Assembly: GCF_009913235.1 (NCBI RefSeq)
Contig: NZ_CP047897.1
Span: forward strand, 1,817,501-1,881,500
Direction: 5' to 3'
From: Nibribacter ruber
GTDB taxonomy: Bacteria; Bacteroidota; Bacteroidia; Cytophagales; Hymenobacteraceae
Length of the DNA stretch: 64,000 nt
Below are positions 49,654-57,274 of the stretch, piece after piece. Made by a program: the position numbers and the translations under genes. The notes under the pieces were generated by a model, which was not told the DNA's origin, searched no databases, and was given only the letters and a program-made list of their open reading frames with translations. Positions within the stretch are counted from its first letter, which is position 1; each line of letters begins with the position of its first letter.

Positions 49654-50223
49654 TTAATTCCCGGCTTGTTCCTTCTTAATGCGCTGGTAGTCTTTCAGGT
49701 CTGCGCTGTTCTCCAGGGCCAGATACTCGGCTTGGAGGGCTTTGATTTTGGTGGCGTGCCGTAGCACAATATCGTCGTGGAGTTGTTTTTCGCGGTCGTT
49801 GAGTTGTTTGTAGATAGCATTGGCGTAATCCCAGTCTTCTAAGGTCCAGACTTTGCGCCGGGCGCGCACCTGCTCCATAAAATGGACGTACGCGTCTTTC
49901 AGGTTCTCTGGGGTGGCCTGAGAAAGGAGGTAATAGTCGCCCAGCAGTTCTTTTTCCATCTGGGCTTTCTTGCCGGCGGTAGTGCCGCGGGCTTCGCGCA
50001 GTTTACGTTCTTCGCGCTGTCTGGCCAGGGCTTCTCTTGATTTTTTCAGTTCTTCCTTGGTTTTAGAAGCGGCGGCGCTGGCTTTTTCGTCTAGCTGGTC
50101 AATCTCACGGGCGGCTATCTCTTTGCGCTCCCGCGGGGTGGTGTCACAGGCAGAAAACAAGAAGCTCCCCGACAGGAATGCCAGGCAGAAGAAGGTATTT
50201 GAAAACAGAGAAGCGCGTTTCAT
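49654..50223 (-). CDS. Predicted lipoprotein with coiled-coil, function unknown
   Basis: The 189-residue product has a lipoprotein signal ending FLSGSFLFSAC (Cys26). Residues about 30 to 95 are a highly charged helix (REIDQLDEKASAAASKTKEE, LARQREERKLREARG), likely a coiled coil. A second helical part follows with KVWTLEDWDYANAIYKQLND. There is no known domain; the composition suggests an envelope-anchored structural protein. Transcription runs towards the strong hairpin at 49489-49525. It is divergent from the DUF4385 gene. Start ATG 50223 is supported by the signal sequence. Confidence 0.8.
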   Translation of the reverse strand: MKRASLFSNTFFCLAFLSGSFLFSACDTTPRERKEIAAREIDQLDEKASAAASKTKEELKKSREALARQREERKLREARGTTAGKKAQMEKELLGDYYLLSQATPENLKDAYVHFMEQVRARRKVWTLEDWDYANAIYKQLNDREKQLHDDIVLRHATKIKALQAEYLALENSADLKDYQRIKKEQAGN

Positions 50224-50303
50224 AGTAGTAGTTAAAAGTAAACACCTCGCATACGCAGACCAGTCAATTTAGGTGCTTAGGTCCTGCGTTTACCTTGGCA
50301 AAC

Positions 50304-50834
50304 ATGGCTAAAAACGGCTTCAAATACGAACTAGATTTCAAGAAAGTAGATTTCAGGCAGCAGCCGGAGTTGTACCGCGTGGGCGTGGGCGAACAGGGCG
50401 TGTTGCTGGTGGAGCCGTACAAGAGCGAAATCCTGCCCCATTGGCGTTTCAAGAACCCCGAGGTAGCTTTAGAATCGGCTAAGAAAATCTACCAGCTTTT
50501 TGAGGAATACCTTTCCCAGCAAGACTTTGTAGGCGCCGACATGGCCCGCAAGTTTCTGCAAATGGGCTTCACCCGTGCCCGCCGCTACGCCAACCATAAA
50601 GGTGGCCGCAAGTACCAAGCCATCGGCCAAGACCATTCTGAAGGCCTGCCCTATCCCTACTCTTCGGGCAGCGCTCACAAAGGCAATGAGATTCTACCCC
50701 AGGAAACAGACGCCCTCACCAATGAGAAAGCGCAAGCCGCCGCCATTTTCAAAGAATACTGGTTCCAGGCCAAAGACCACCCAGAATATTTGAGACAGAA
50801 ACAGGAGTTCAGGGATGCCTATTATGAGAAGTAG
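50304..50834 (+). CDS. DUF4385 family protein
   Basis: The 176-residue soluble product begins MAKNGFKYELDFKKVDFRQQ and contains RVGVGEQGVLLVEPYKSEIL, then PHWRFKNPEVA and GADMARKFLQMGFTRARRYA, the conserved core of DUF4385. The family occurs in bacteria, archaea and some eukaryotes and has no established role; the basic MGFTRARRYANHKGGRKY segment suggests nucleic-acid or phosphate binding, which is only an inference. I chose ATG 50304 over a TTG 9 bases upstream. Palindrome copy 23 begins on the very next base after the TAG stop codon. Confidence 0.85.
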   Translation: MAKNGFKYELDFKKVDFRQQPELYRVGVGEQGVLLVEPYKSEILPHWRFKNPEVALESAKKIYQLFEEYLSQQDFVGADMARKFLQMGFTRARRYANHKGGRKYQAIGQDHSEGLPYPYSSGSAHKGNEILPQETDALTNEKAQAAAIFKEYWFQAKDHPEYLRQKQEFRDAYYEK

Positions 50835-50872
50835 CGTTTTTGGCCTGTTTTCTATAAAACAGTGCAAAAACG
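50835..50872 (+). repeat. 38-bp interspersed palindrome, copy 23, touching a stop codon
   Basis: CGTTTTTGGCCTGTTTTCTA faces TAAAACAGTGCAAAAACG. It starts immediately after the DUF4385 stop. Confidence 0.93.
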
Positions 50873-50893
50873 CATAGATGTTAATTCAACGCA

Positions 50894-50928
50894 GATTCTC
50901 CCCTTGAGGGGAGCGTAGAGGGGTGTTT
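50894..50928 (-). repeat. 35-bp intergenic repeat, copy 4 (inverted)
   Basis: GATTCTCCCCTTGAGGGGAG then CGTAGAGGGGTGTTT is the exact complement of the unit at 8594-8628. Confidence 0.9.
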
Positions 50929-51070
50929 ACACGCATAGATTAAATTAAACTCAACTACTAAATGGAAGACTTCACTATTCTAAAATGATGAAAGTAAAAA
51001 TCTTGGTTTGAATAAATGAGATTTACAATTTGACTGAAGACAATGTAATAAAGCAATTCTGATACTGTAG

Positions 51071-51103
51071 ACACCCCTCTGCGCTCCCCTCAAGGGGAGA
51101 ATC
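51071..51103 (+). repeat. 35-bp intergenic repeat, copy 5
   Basis: ACACCCCTCTGCGCTCCCCT then CAAGGGGAGAATC. Together with copy 4 it forms an inverted pair spanning about 210 bases. Confidence 0.88.
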
Positions 51104-51116
51104 TGGGTTGAGTAAC

Positions 51117-51154
51117 CGTTTTTAGCCCGTTTTGATAAAAACTGCCCAAAAATG
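51117..51154. repeat. 38-bp interspersed palindrome, copy 24
   Basis: CGTTTTTAGCCCGTTTTGAT faces AAAAACTGCCCAAAAATG. It directly abuts the dsbD terminator. Confidence 0.85.
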
Positions 51155-51186
51155 AAAAAGCCCCGGCATATTGCCGAGGCTCTTTT
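51155..51186 (-). terminator. Intrinsic terminator of the dsbD-like gene
   Basis: On the minus strand GAGCCTCGGCA pairs with TGCCGGGGCT and is followed by TTTTTCATTTTT; the second T run is the arm of palindrome copy 24. Confidence 0.88.
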
Positions 51187-51201
51187 AATCAAAGTAAATG
51201 C

Positions 51202-53430
51202 TTACTGCACCTGCTGTTTGGCTTTGTAGGCGGCTACGCCGGCGTCTAAGAATTGGATGAATTTCTGGACGTCTTTCTCATACGCTACCGGTTTTACCAG
51301 CATGTTTTCGTTTTCATCCATGAGCACATAATACGGCTGGGCGTTCACGTTGAATTTAGTGACCTGGTAATCGGCGTATTTTTTACCGAGGGTGGTTTTT
51401 TCCTTCTGGTCGTAAGTGCTGGTGTACCATTCGTTTTTAGGGAGTTCGGTTTTGTCGTCTACGTAAAGGGCGGCAATGACGAAGTTCTCACGAAGGCGTT
51501 TTAAGACCTCGGGGTGCGACCAGACGTTGGCTTCCATCTCACGGCAGTTCACGCAGCCGTGGCCGGTGAAGTCAATAAAGATGGGTTTGCCCTGCTCTTT
51601 GGCGCAGCGCTTGGCCTGTTCTAAATCAAAGTAGCCTTGCAGGTTGTGGGGCAGTTCCAGAAACTCGGCGTATTTGGGCGTCTCGCATAAGGTAGAGGCC
51701 GTCGTGCCGCCAGAAGAAGTTTCTCTGTTAGAATACAAGTCAAAGTCAATGGTAGACTGCGGCGGAAGGTAACCGGCCAGGGCTTTTAAAGGTGCGCCAA
51801 ACATGCCGGGGATCAAGTACACCACAAACGCGAAGGTGGCAATGGCCAAAAGTAATCTAGGCACGCCCAGATACGGCAGGTCTGAGTCATGGGAGAACTT
51901 GAGTTTCCCCAGCAGGTAAATTCCCATCAGCGCGAAAATCACTATCCAAAGCGCCAGATACACCTCGCGGTCCAGCAGGCGCCAGTGGTAGACCTGGTCG
52001 GCCACGCTCAGGAACTTCAATGCCAAAGCCAGTTCTATAAAGCCCAGACACACTTTCACGGAGTTTAACCAGCCACCCGACTTGGGAAGACTGCTCAACC
52101 AGTTAGGAAAAATGGCAAACAAGGTAAATGGCAAGGCGAAGGCCAAAGAATAGGCAAACATACCCGCAATAGGCTTCAACGTCTCGCCGCCCGCCGACAT
52201 TACCAAAATAGAACCTACAATAGGACCCGTGCAGGAAAAGGACACCAATACCAGCGTAATGGCCATGAAAAACACGCCGTAATAGCCGCCTTTGTCTGCC
52301 TGCGCATCTGCCTTGTTCACCAGCCAATGCGGCAGAGTAATCTCAAACATGCCCAGAAACGACATGGCAAAAAACAGAAAGATGGCGAAGAACAGCAGGT
52401 TAGGAAACCAGTGGGTACTCAGGAAGTTAGCCGCCTCGGGGCCGGCCAGTTTTGCCACCAGCGTCCCAATCAAGGTATAGATGGCAATGATGGACAGGCC
52501 GTAGATCAGGGCTTTCAAGATGGCTTGTGAGCGGCTGGCACTTCCTCCGGTAAAGAAAGTCACGGTCATAGGTACCATCGGGAAGACGCAGGGCGTGAGC
52601 AGGGCAATCATTCCAGACAGAAACGCGCCCAGCATGAACTCCCAAAGGGTTTCAGTGGGCAGACCACCCGCTGTAGCGCCGCCCATAGAGGCTGAAGAAA
52701 CGGTAGACTTGGTACGTACGCCAGCGTCTGTGCTGTCTTGCAGCAAATCAGTGCCTGACGTGGCAGCATCATTCCTCACAGTTGCGTTGGCCAGAGAATC
52801 TACGCCTGCCGCGGCCAGGCCAGAGGTGGCAGGCACATGAACACCGGTCACAGGATTTACCTTGCCAGTAGGAGTGGCTGCGGGAGCATTGGTATTGCCT
52901 GTTGTAGTGGTAGTGGCAGGAGTTGCCGGCGTGGTAGCCGGCGCGGCGCCCGGCAGAACTTTTATCTGAGTGAAGTTGAAGTCACCTTCGCCGGGAATAC
53001 ACTGGCCCGTTACGTCTGAGCAGACCTGGTACTCATAGCTGCCTTTTAAGACCAGCGCCGGCTGCAACACTTTTATGCGCTGCCTGAACTGGGCCGTCTT
53101 GGTAAAATAGGTGTACTCGCCGCCCCAGGTATCGTCGTATTTTTTTTTGGGGCCCATGGCTTTCAGCTTGCCCACCAGTGCAAAAGACGGGTGCTTTTGG
53201 AACGTGAACGTGGTCACCATAGGACCCAGGTCCGGGTCAAAGTCAGAGGAATAGAGGTACCAGTCGGGGATAATCTTCGCGTTGAAAATCAAATCCACTT
53301 CTTCGCCTACCTTCACCTCTGTGCTGGATACGTCATAGCTCCAGCTGGACGGTTTTAATACTTGCGCCTGCACCGTTGTCACCAGAAGGAACAAAGGAAG
53401 CAGAAACACCCACAGGCGTTTGAATGCCAT
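51202..53430 (-). CDS. DsbD-family thiol:disulfide interchange protein
   Basis: The 742-residue product has the three DsbD parts. After the signal peptide (FLLPLFLLVTTVQAQ) comes an N-terminal periplasmic domain with Cys pair VCSDVTGQCIPG. A Thr/Pro/Ala-rich linker follows (residues about 170 to 265). The membrane domain has about eight helices with the redox Cys in LLTPCVFPMVPMT and SFSCTGPIVGS. The C-terminal thioredoxin domain carries GHGCVNCREME (near residue 627). It moves electrons from cytoplasmic thioredoxin to the periplasm. I chose ATG 53430 because it begins the signal peptide; 31 codons upstream are open but not conserved. The long linker is unusual. Confidence 0.94.
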   Translation of the reverse strand: MAFKRLWVFLLPLFLLVTTVQAQVLKPSSWSYDVSSTEVKVGEEVDLIFNAKIIPDWYLYSSDFDPDLGPMVTTFTFQKHPSFALVGKLKAMGPKKKYDDTWGGEYTYFTKTAQFRQRIKVLQPALVLKGSYEYQVCSDVTGQCIPGEGDFNFTQIKVLPGAAPATTPATPATTTTTGNTNAPAATPTGKVNPVTGVHVPATSGLAAAGVDSLANATVRNDAATSGTDLLQDSTDAGVRTKSTVSSASMGGATAGGLPTETLWEFMLGAFLSGMIALLTPCVFPMVPMTVTFFTGGSASRSQAILKALIYGLSIIAIYTLIGTLVAKLAGPEAANFLSTHWFPNLLFFAIFLFFAMSFLGMFEITLPHWLVNKADAQADKGGYYGVFFMAITLVLVSFSCTGPIVGSILVMSAGGETLKPIAGMFAYSLAFALPFTLFAIFPNWLSSLPKSGGWLNSVKVCLGFIELALALKFLSVADQVYHWRLLDREVYLALWIVIFALMGIYLLGKLKFSHDSDLPYLGVPRLLLAIATFAFVVYLIPGMFGAPLKALAGYLPPQSTIDFDLYSNRETSSGGTTASTLCETPKYAEFLELPHNLQGYFDLEQAKRCAKEQGKPIFIDFTGHGCVNCREMEANVWSHPEVLKRLRENFVIAALYVDDKTELPKNEWYTSTYDQKEKTTLGKKYADYQVTKFNVNAQPYYVLMDENENMLVKPVAYEKDVQKFIQFLDAGVAAYKAKQQVQ

Positions 53431-53653
53431 ATCGTTTAAAAATTTACAGTCTTCCATAAAGAGGCAAATTACTACAAATACCCCATAAACCAGTACAACA
53501 CAACAGAAAGCGCTTTGTTCCACTTAGCGCCAAATCCTTACTTTACCAGTGAATTCTCGTAGACCAAACGATTATTAGCCCTTTGATAGTGCCGATAAAC
53601 CATTAAATTTGACCTAATCTGGTTTCTTGACTCTGTAAGGACCGGTATACTCT

Positions 53654-54964
53654 ATGATCCTAAATATCTTCTTGACCCTCTTGCTGGTGGCACTCAACGG
53701 CTTTTTTGTGGCCGCCGAATTCGCGCTGGTAAAAGTGCGCGCCTCCCAGATAGAATTACGCGCCCAGGCCGGCAACCAACTGGCCAAGATTGCCCACCAC
53801 ATGATCGGCCACCTGGACGCCTACCTTTCTGCCACGCAGCTGGGCATCACGCTGGCCTCCCTGGGTCTGGGTTGGATTGGCGAAGGCGTGGTGTCTGAGA
53901 TTGTCATTGCCATCATGAACGCGGCAGGCTTTACGCCAGACCCAGAACTGGCCCACCAGATTGCGCTCCCTATTTCCTTTGCCGTCATCACCGTTCTGCA
54001 CATTGTGTTTGGTGAGCTGGCGCCTAAGTCCCTGGCCATTCAGCGCCCAGAGTCCACCACCTTGGCCGTGGCCATTCCGTTACGCATTGTCTACTATGTG
54101 TTGTTACCGTTTATCTGGGTCTTGAACGGCTTCTCCAACTTCATCTTGAAGCGCGTGGGCATTACGCCCATGCACGGCTCTGAGGTGCACACCGCCGAGG
54201 AACTGCGTCTTCTGTTTGAACAGTCTGCCGAGAGCGGCGAAATTGCCGACAGCCAGCAGCAGCTCATGGAAAACGTCTTTGAGTTCAATGAGCGCATGGT
54301 CAAGCAGATCATGGTGCCCCGCACCAAACTGGTGGCCCTGGAACTAGAGTCTTCTGAGGATCAGATTTTTGCGGTGGTGTTCAACGAAGGCTACACCCGT
54401 ATACCCGTCTACCGTGACACCATTGACAACATTGTGGGCATTCTCTATGTGAAAGACCTGCTGGTAGTTCTGCGCGCCGGCCAACAGGTAAGCCTGGAAA
54501 AACTCATGCGTCCTGCCTACTACGTGCCTGAGACCAAGAAAATCAGCCGCTTGCTCAAAGACTTCCAGCGCAACCGCATGCACATTGCCGTGGTGTCAGA
54601 TGAGTTTGGCGGCACTTCGGGCATTGTCACCATTGAGGACATCATTGAAGAACTGGTAGGCGAAATCCAGGATGAGTACGATGAGGAAGTACCGCTCATT
54701 GAGAAGACCGGCGACTTTGAGTACAAAGTAAGCACCTCGGTCTCCATCCAGGACGCCAACGATGACCTGCCCTACCCTCTCCCCGAAGGCGAGGACTACG
54801 AAACCGTGGGCGGCTACCTGAACATGATCTACGGCCGCATCCCAGAAATCGGGGACACGGTCATACATGGCGTCTATGAGTTCAAAATTCTGGAGAAGAC
54901 CGAGCGCAACGTAGAATCTGTGCTGCTCACCATCACAGAAGACAAGCGCGACGACCTTTTGTAA
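53654..54964 (+). CDS. CNNM/CorC (hemolysin-family) membrane protein with CBS pair
   Basis: The 436-residue product begins with a DUF21/CNNM membrane domain of about four helices (NIFLTLLLVALNGFFVAAEF, SATQLGITLASLGLGWIGEG). Two CBS domains follow (from about residue 205, EFNERMVKQIMVPRTKLVAL, to FGGTSGIVTIEDIIEELVGE). A CorC_HlyC domain ends the protein. CNNM/CorC proteins are linked to Mg2+ and Co2+ efflux or sensing; the old name hemolysin is misleading. ATG 53654 was used. A 56-bp palindrome lies 20 bases after the stop. Confidence 0.94.
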   Translation: MILNIFLTLLLVALNGFFVAAEFALVKVRASQIELRAQAGNQLAKIAHHMIGHLDAYLSATQLGITLASLGLGWIGEGVVSEIVIAIMNAAGFTPDPELAHQIALPISFAVITVLHIVFGELAPKSLAIQRPESTTLAVAIPLRIVYYVLLPFIWVLNGFSNFILKRVGITPMHGSEVHTAEELRLLFEQSAESGEIADSQQQLMENVFEFNERMVKQIMVPRTKLVALELESSEDQIFAVVFNEGYTRIPVYRDTIDNIVGILYVKDLLVVLRAGQQVSLEKLMRPAYYVPETKKISRLLKDFQRNRMHIAVVSDEFGGTSGIVTIEDIIEELVGEIQDEYDEEVPLIEKTGDFEYKVSTSVSIQDANDDLPYPLPEGEDYETVGGYLNMIYGRIPEIGDTVIHGVYEFKILEKTERNVESVLLTITEDKRDDLL

Positions 54965-54984
54965 GTAAGGAATCAGCTTTTATC

Positions 54985-55040
54985 ATTTAAATCCGTTTTT
55001 GGTCTGTTTTCCAGAAAACAGACCAAAAACGGATTTAAAT
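54985..55040 (+). repeat. 38-bp interspersed palindrome, copy 25, extended to 56 bp
   Basis: The arms ATTTAAATCCGTTTTTGGTC plus TGTTTTC pair perfectly for 27 bp around a CA loop. Outer ATTTAAAT is itself palindromic, so it could also be an 8-bp target duplication. Confidence 0.97.
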
Positions 55041-55058
55041 TTTTAATGACAAGGTAAC

Positions 55059-55088
55059 GTAGGGGCAACCACAAGGGATTGCCCCTAC
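55059..55088. repeat. REP-like hairpin with GTAG foot
   Basis: GTAGGGGCAA pairs with TTGCCCCTAC around CCACAAGGGA. It lies 70 bases upstream of the RAYT remnant. Confidence 0.75.
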
Positions 55089-55157
55089 TCTCGCTAACAT
55101 AATCAGCGCCTTCAAATCTCTGACCACCGTGGCATTTTGCGTGGCGTGAACGTCTGA

Positions 55158-55295
55158 GGATGGACAGCCTTCCATTCTAAACTTTGGCAGCGCAACTATT
55201 GGGAACATATCATTAGGGATGAGAAAGACTACGACAGAATTTCTGAATACATTCTAGACAATCCAAGGCTTTGGGAAGCAGATGAATTGAGATAG
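55158..55295 (+). pseudogene. RAYT (REP-associated transposase) C-terminal remnant
   Basis: The frame reads FHSKLWQRNYWEHIIRDEKD then YDRISEYILDNPRLWEADEL and ends at TAG 55293. This is the typical C-terminal part of a RAYT, including the catalytic Tyr (SEYILDNPRLW). A stop at 55155 closes the frame upstream, so the N-terminal HUH half is gone. It differs in sequence from the complete RAYT at 44023-44568, so it belongs to another RAYT group. The neighbouring GTAG hairpin (55059-55088) is a plausible cognate REP. Confidence 0.85.
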
Positions 55296-55550
55296 CTTAC
55301 ATTCATATAATTTACCACCCATCTCAACTACTGGCACAAACTCTACCAAATTAGCCAAAAGATTATTCTACAGCTGTCCAGAGGCTGACATCCAATCAGG
55401 AACTAGCCAGAATTGAAGAGTCCTTACCACTGATTGCCAGCTTAAAACTATCCCACCCTAAAATATTTTAAAGTTTTTCGCCTTAAAAGAAAACGTTTTC
55501 CCTTCTACTCCCAGCCGGTTTTCTGGTTTTTGCGTACGCTCAACGCTGGC

Positions 55551-55590
55551 CCGTTTTTGGCCTGTTTCTGTGAAAACAGGCCAAAAACGG
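55551..55590. repeat. 38-bp interspersed palindrome, copy 26
   Basis: CCGTTTTTGGCCTGTTTCTG faces TGAAAACAGGCCAAAAACGG. It ends 26 bases before the Nudix start codon; the coding frame is open through it but the true start is downstream. Confidence 0.95.
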
Positions 55591-55616
55591 ATAACTTCGG
55601 TTTTACATACGCTCAC

Positions 55617-56180
55617 ATGACCAAGCCCCAACCCTGGAAAATCCTTGCTTCAGAGACTGCTTTTCAGCACCGCTGGTACCACCTTCGCCGTGACACGGTT
55701 CAACTACCAAACGGCCAGGTCATTGATGATTACTTCGTGAGCGTTCGGCCGGCGGGGGCCTTGGTGTTTCCGGTGACGGCCCAGGGCGAGGTGATCTTTG
55801 TGCGCCAGTACAAGCACGCTGCTGGTAAGATTCTGCTGGAGTTGCCCGGCGGCATGTTTGACGCAGACACAGAAGACCCCGGTGAGGCCGCCGCGCGCGA
55901 GTTGTATGAAGAGACCGGCTACAGCGTCACTTCCATCTCTCCGTTGGGCACGCTCTATGACAATCCCACCAAAGACACCAGCGTGGTGCACCTGTTTCTG
56001 GCCGAAGGTGCGGCACTTACCGGCCAACCCAGCTGGGACGAGACCGAGTGCGTGGAAGTGATTCCCATTCCGCTGGCTGAGGTGCTGCCCAAACTGATGT
56101 CCGGCGAAATCAAAGTCTCCTGCTCCGTTTCTCTGTGTTTTATGGCCTTGCAGGTGTTGCAACAGCGAGTGAGTCTGTAA
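55617..56180 (+). CDS. Nudix hydrolase (ADP-ribose pyrophosphatase-like)
   Basis: The 187-residue product has a Nudix box, GGMFDADTEDPGEAAARELY followed by EETGY, with the REUxEExGU core complete. The N-terminal half (QHRWYHLRRDTVQLPNGQVI) and the VRPAGALVFPV, VRQYKHAAGK strands resemble NudF/ADP-ribose pyrophosphatases, which split ADP-ribose to AMP and ribose 5-phosphate with Mg2+. The exact nucleotide-sugar substrate cannot be read. I chose ATG 55617; the longer open frame begins upstream of the palindrome and adds residues translated from it. The next gene on the strand is a PycTM-like membrane protein, 190 bases away. Confidence 0.92.
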   Translation: MTKPQPWKILASETAFQHRWYHLRRDTVQLPNGQVIDDYFVSVRPAGALVFPVTAQGEVIFVRQYKHAAGKILLELPGGMFDADTEDPGEAAARELYEETGYSVTSISPLGTLYDNPTKDTSVVHLFLAEGAALTGQPSWDETECVEVIPIPLAEVLPKLMSGEIKVSCSVSLCFMALQVLQQRVSL

Positions 56181-56371
56181 AGGCTGCACTGTATTGCCTG
56201 TCTTTGCAGGTCTTCTCTGCGGTTTTGTAAAGAAAAGTAAGCAAGAGGCCAACTACCGCCGCGAAAAGAAGTATAGGAGTAGATTGAGGCATCCGCCCTG
56301 CGCCCGGGGCATTTTTCTACCCGTGAGAAAGCCCCGCCGCCAATGCACATACCCTACTTCCTGAGCACACC

Positions 56372-56959
56372 ATGGCAGAGAAAACAGAGAACAAGTTTTC
56401 TGAACTAGATTCCCCTAAAGTAAAGCGGCCCAAAAAAGGTACCGAGACCATGTTTAGGGTCACGGCCACCAACCAGATGCGCCTAAGCGACATGGCCGAC
56501 AACAAGGCGCACATTCTGCTCACCATCAATTCCATCATCGTCTCCATTGTAGTTTCCCTGCTGCTGCGCAAACTGGGCACAGAACCCAACCTGCTCATTC
56601 CTACCATCTGTTTTTTGATTACCTGCCTGGTGACCATCGTGTCTGCCATTCTGGTGACCATGCCTCGTATTACCGAAGGCTCTTACTCAAGGGAGGACAT
56701 CATGAACCGAAAGGTGAATCTGCTGTTCTTCGGGAACTACCACAGCATGCGCTATGAGGATTATGAGGAAGGGATCAAAACCATGATGAAAGACCCAGAT
56801 TTTCTCTACACCAGCATGATCAAAGACAACTACAGCCTAGGGCTTGTCTTGGAGAGCAAATACCGCCGGCTGCGTTTCTCCTATATGTTTTTCATGATTG
56901 GCTTCATCATCTCTGTGCTCACCTTCGTGGTGGCAGAGATCATCAGTACGCCGCTGTAA
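56372..56959 (+). CDS. PycTM-like membrane protein (DUF5706, Pycsar effector-type)
   Basis: The 195-residue product has the DUF5706/PycTM pattern: MFRVTATNQMRLSDMADNKA then HILLTINSIIVSIVVSL, in which a soluble helix leads into the first membrane helix, a second helix (PTICFLITCLVTIVSAILVT), a cytoplasmic loop with FFGNYHSMRYEDY, and a last helix near the C-terminus. In Pycsar defence, such a protein responds to cyclic UMP or CMP and damages the membrane. No pyrimidine cyclase gene is visible in the window, and many Bacteroidota carry orphan members, so a defence role is not shown. It lacks the HD domain often fused at the N-terminus. Confidence 0.85.
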   Translation: MAEKTENKFSELDSPKVKRPKKGTETMFRVTATNQMRLSDMADNKAHILLTINSIIVSIVVSLLLRKLGTEPNLLIPTICFLITCLVTIVSAILVTMPRITEGSYSREDIMNRKVNLLFFGNYHSMRYEDYEEGIKTMMKDPDFLYTSMIKDNYSLGLVLESKYRRLRFSYMFFMIGFIISVLTFVVAEIISTPL

Positions 56960-56975
56960 GTACCACTAGCTTGGG

Positions 56976-57013
56976 CGTTTTTAGGCTATTTTCTGGTAAT
57001 TAGCCAAAAAACG
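56976..57013. repeat. 38-bp interspersed palindrome, copy 27
   Basis: CGTTTTTAGGCTATTTTCTG faces GTAATTAGCCAAAAAACG. It lies 16 bases after the PycTM-like gene. Confidence 0.9.
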
Positions 57014-57274
57014 ATTACCATGGAAGTGTCTGTTTGCCTGAATGAATTGCCTTTTCTTTTTTAAATCGGTCTCATTCTTCTCTGGCTTGACAAGCCCAGC
57101 ATACTTACGATTTCAGCTAATCCTTTTTTACCTATCGCATTTTATTGCCTTCCAGAAAGCTACTGTTCTTGTCTGAACCTGCAATTGCACAAGTACCGGC
57201 GTGCAGTCAGATACATTGGTCTGATATTAGCCAACTATCATAAGCACCAACCCTTTTAGACTGAACAAAACAGA

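Noticed and set aside
54985-55040. ATTTAAAT flanks as a target-site duplication
   Set aside because: The sequence is its own complement, so stem extension explains it equally well; other copies show inverted, not direct, flanks.
4530-57013. CRISPR-like interpretation of the many palindromes
   Set aside because: Spacing is irregular, genes lie between copies and no cas genes are present.
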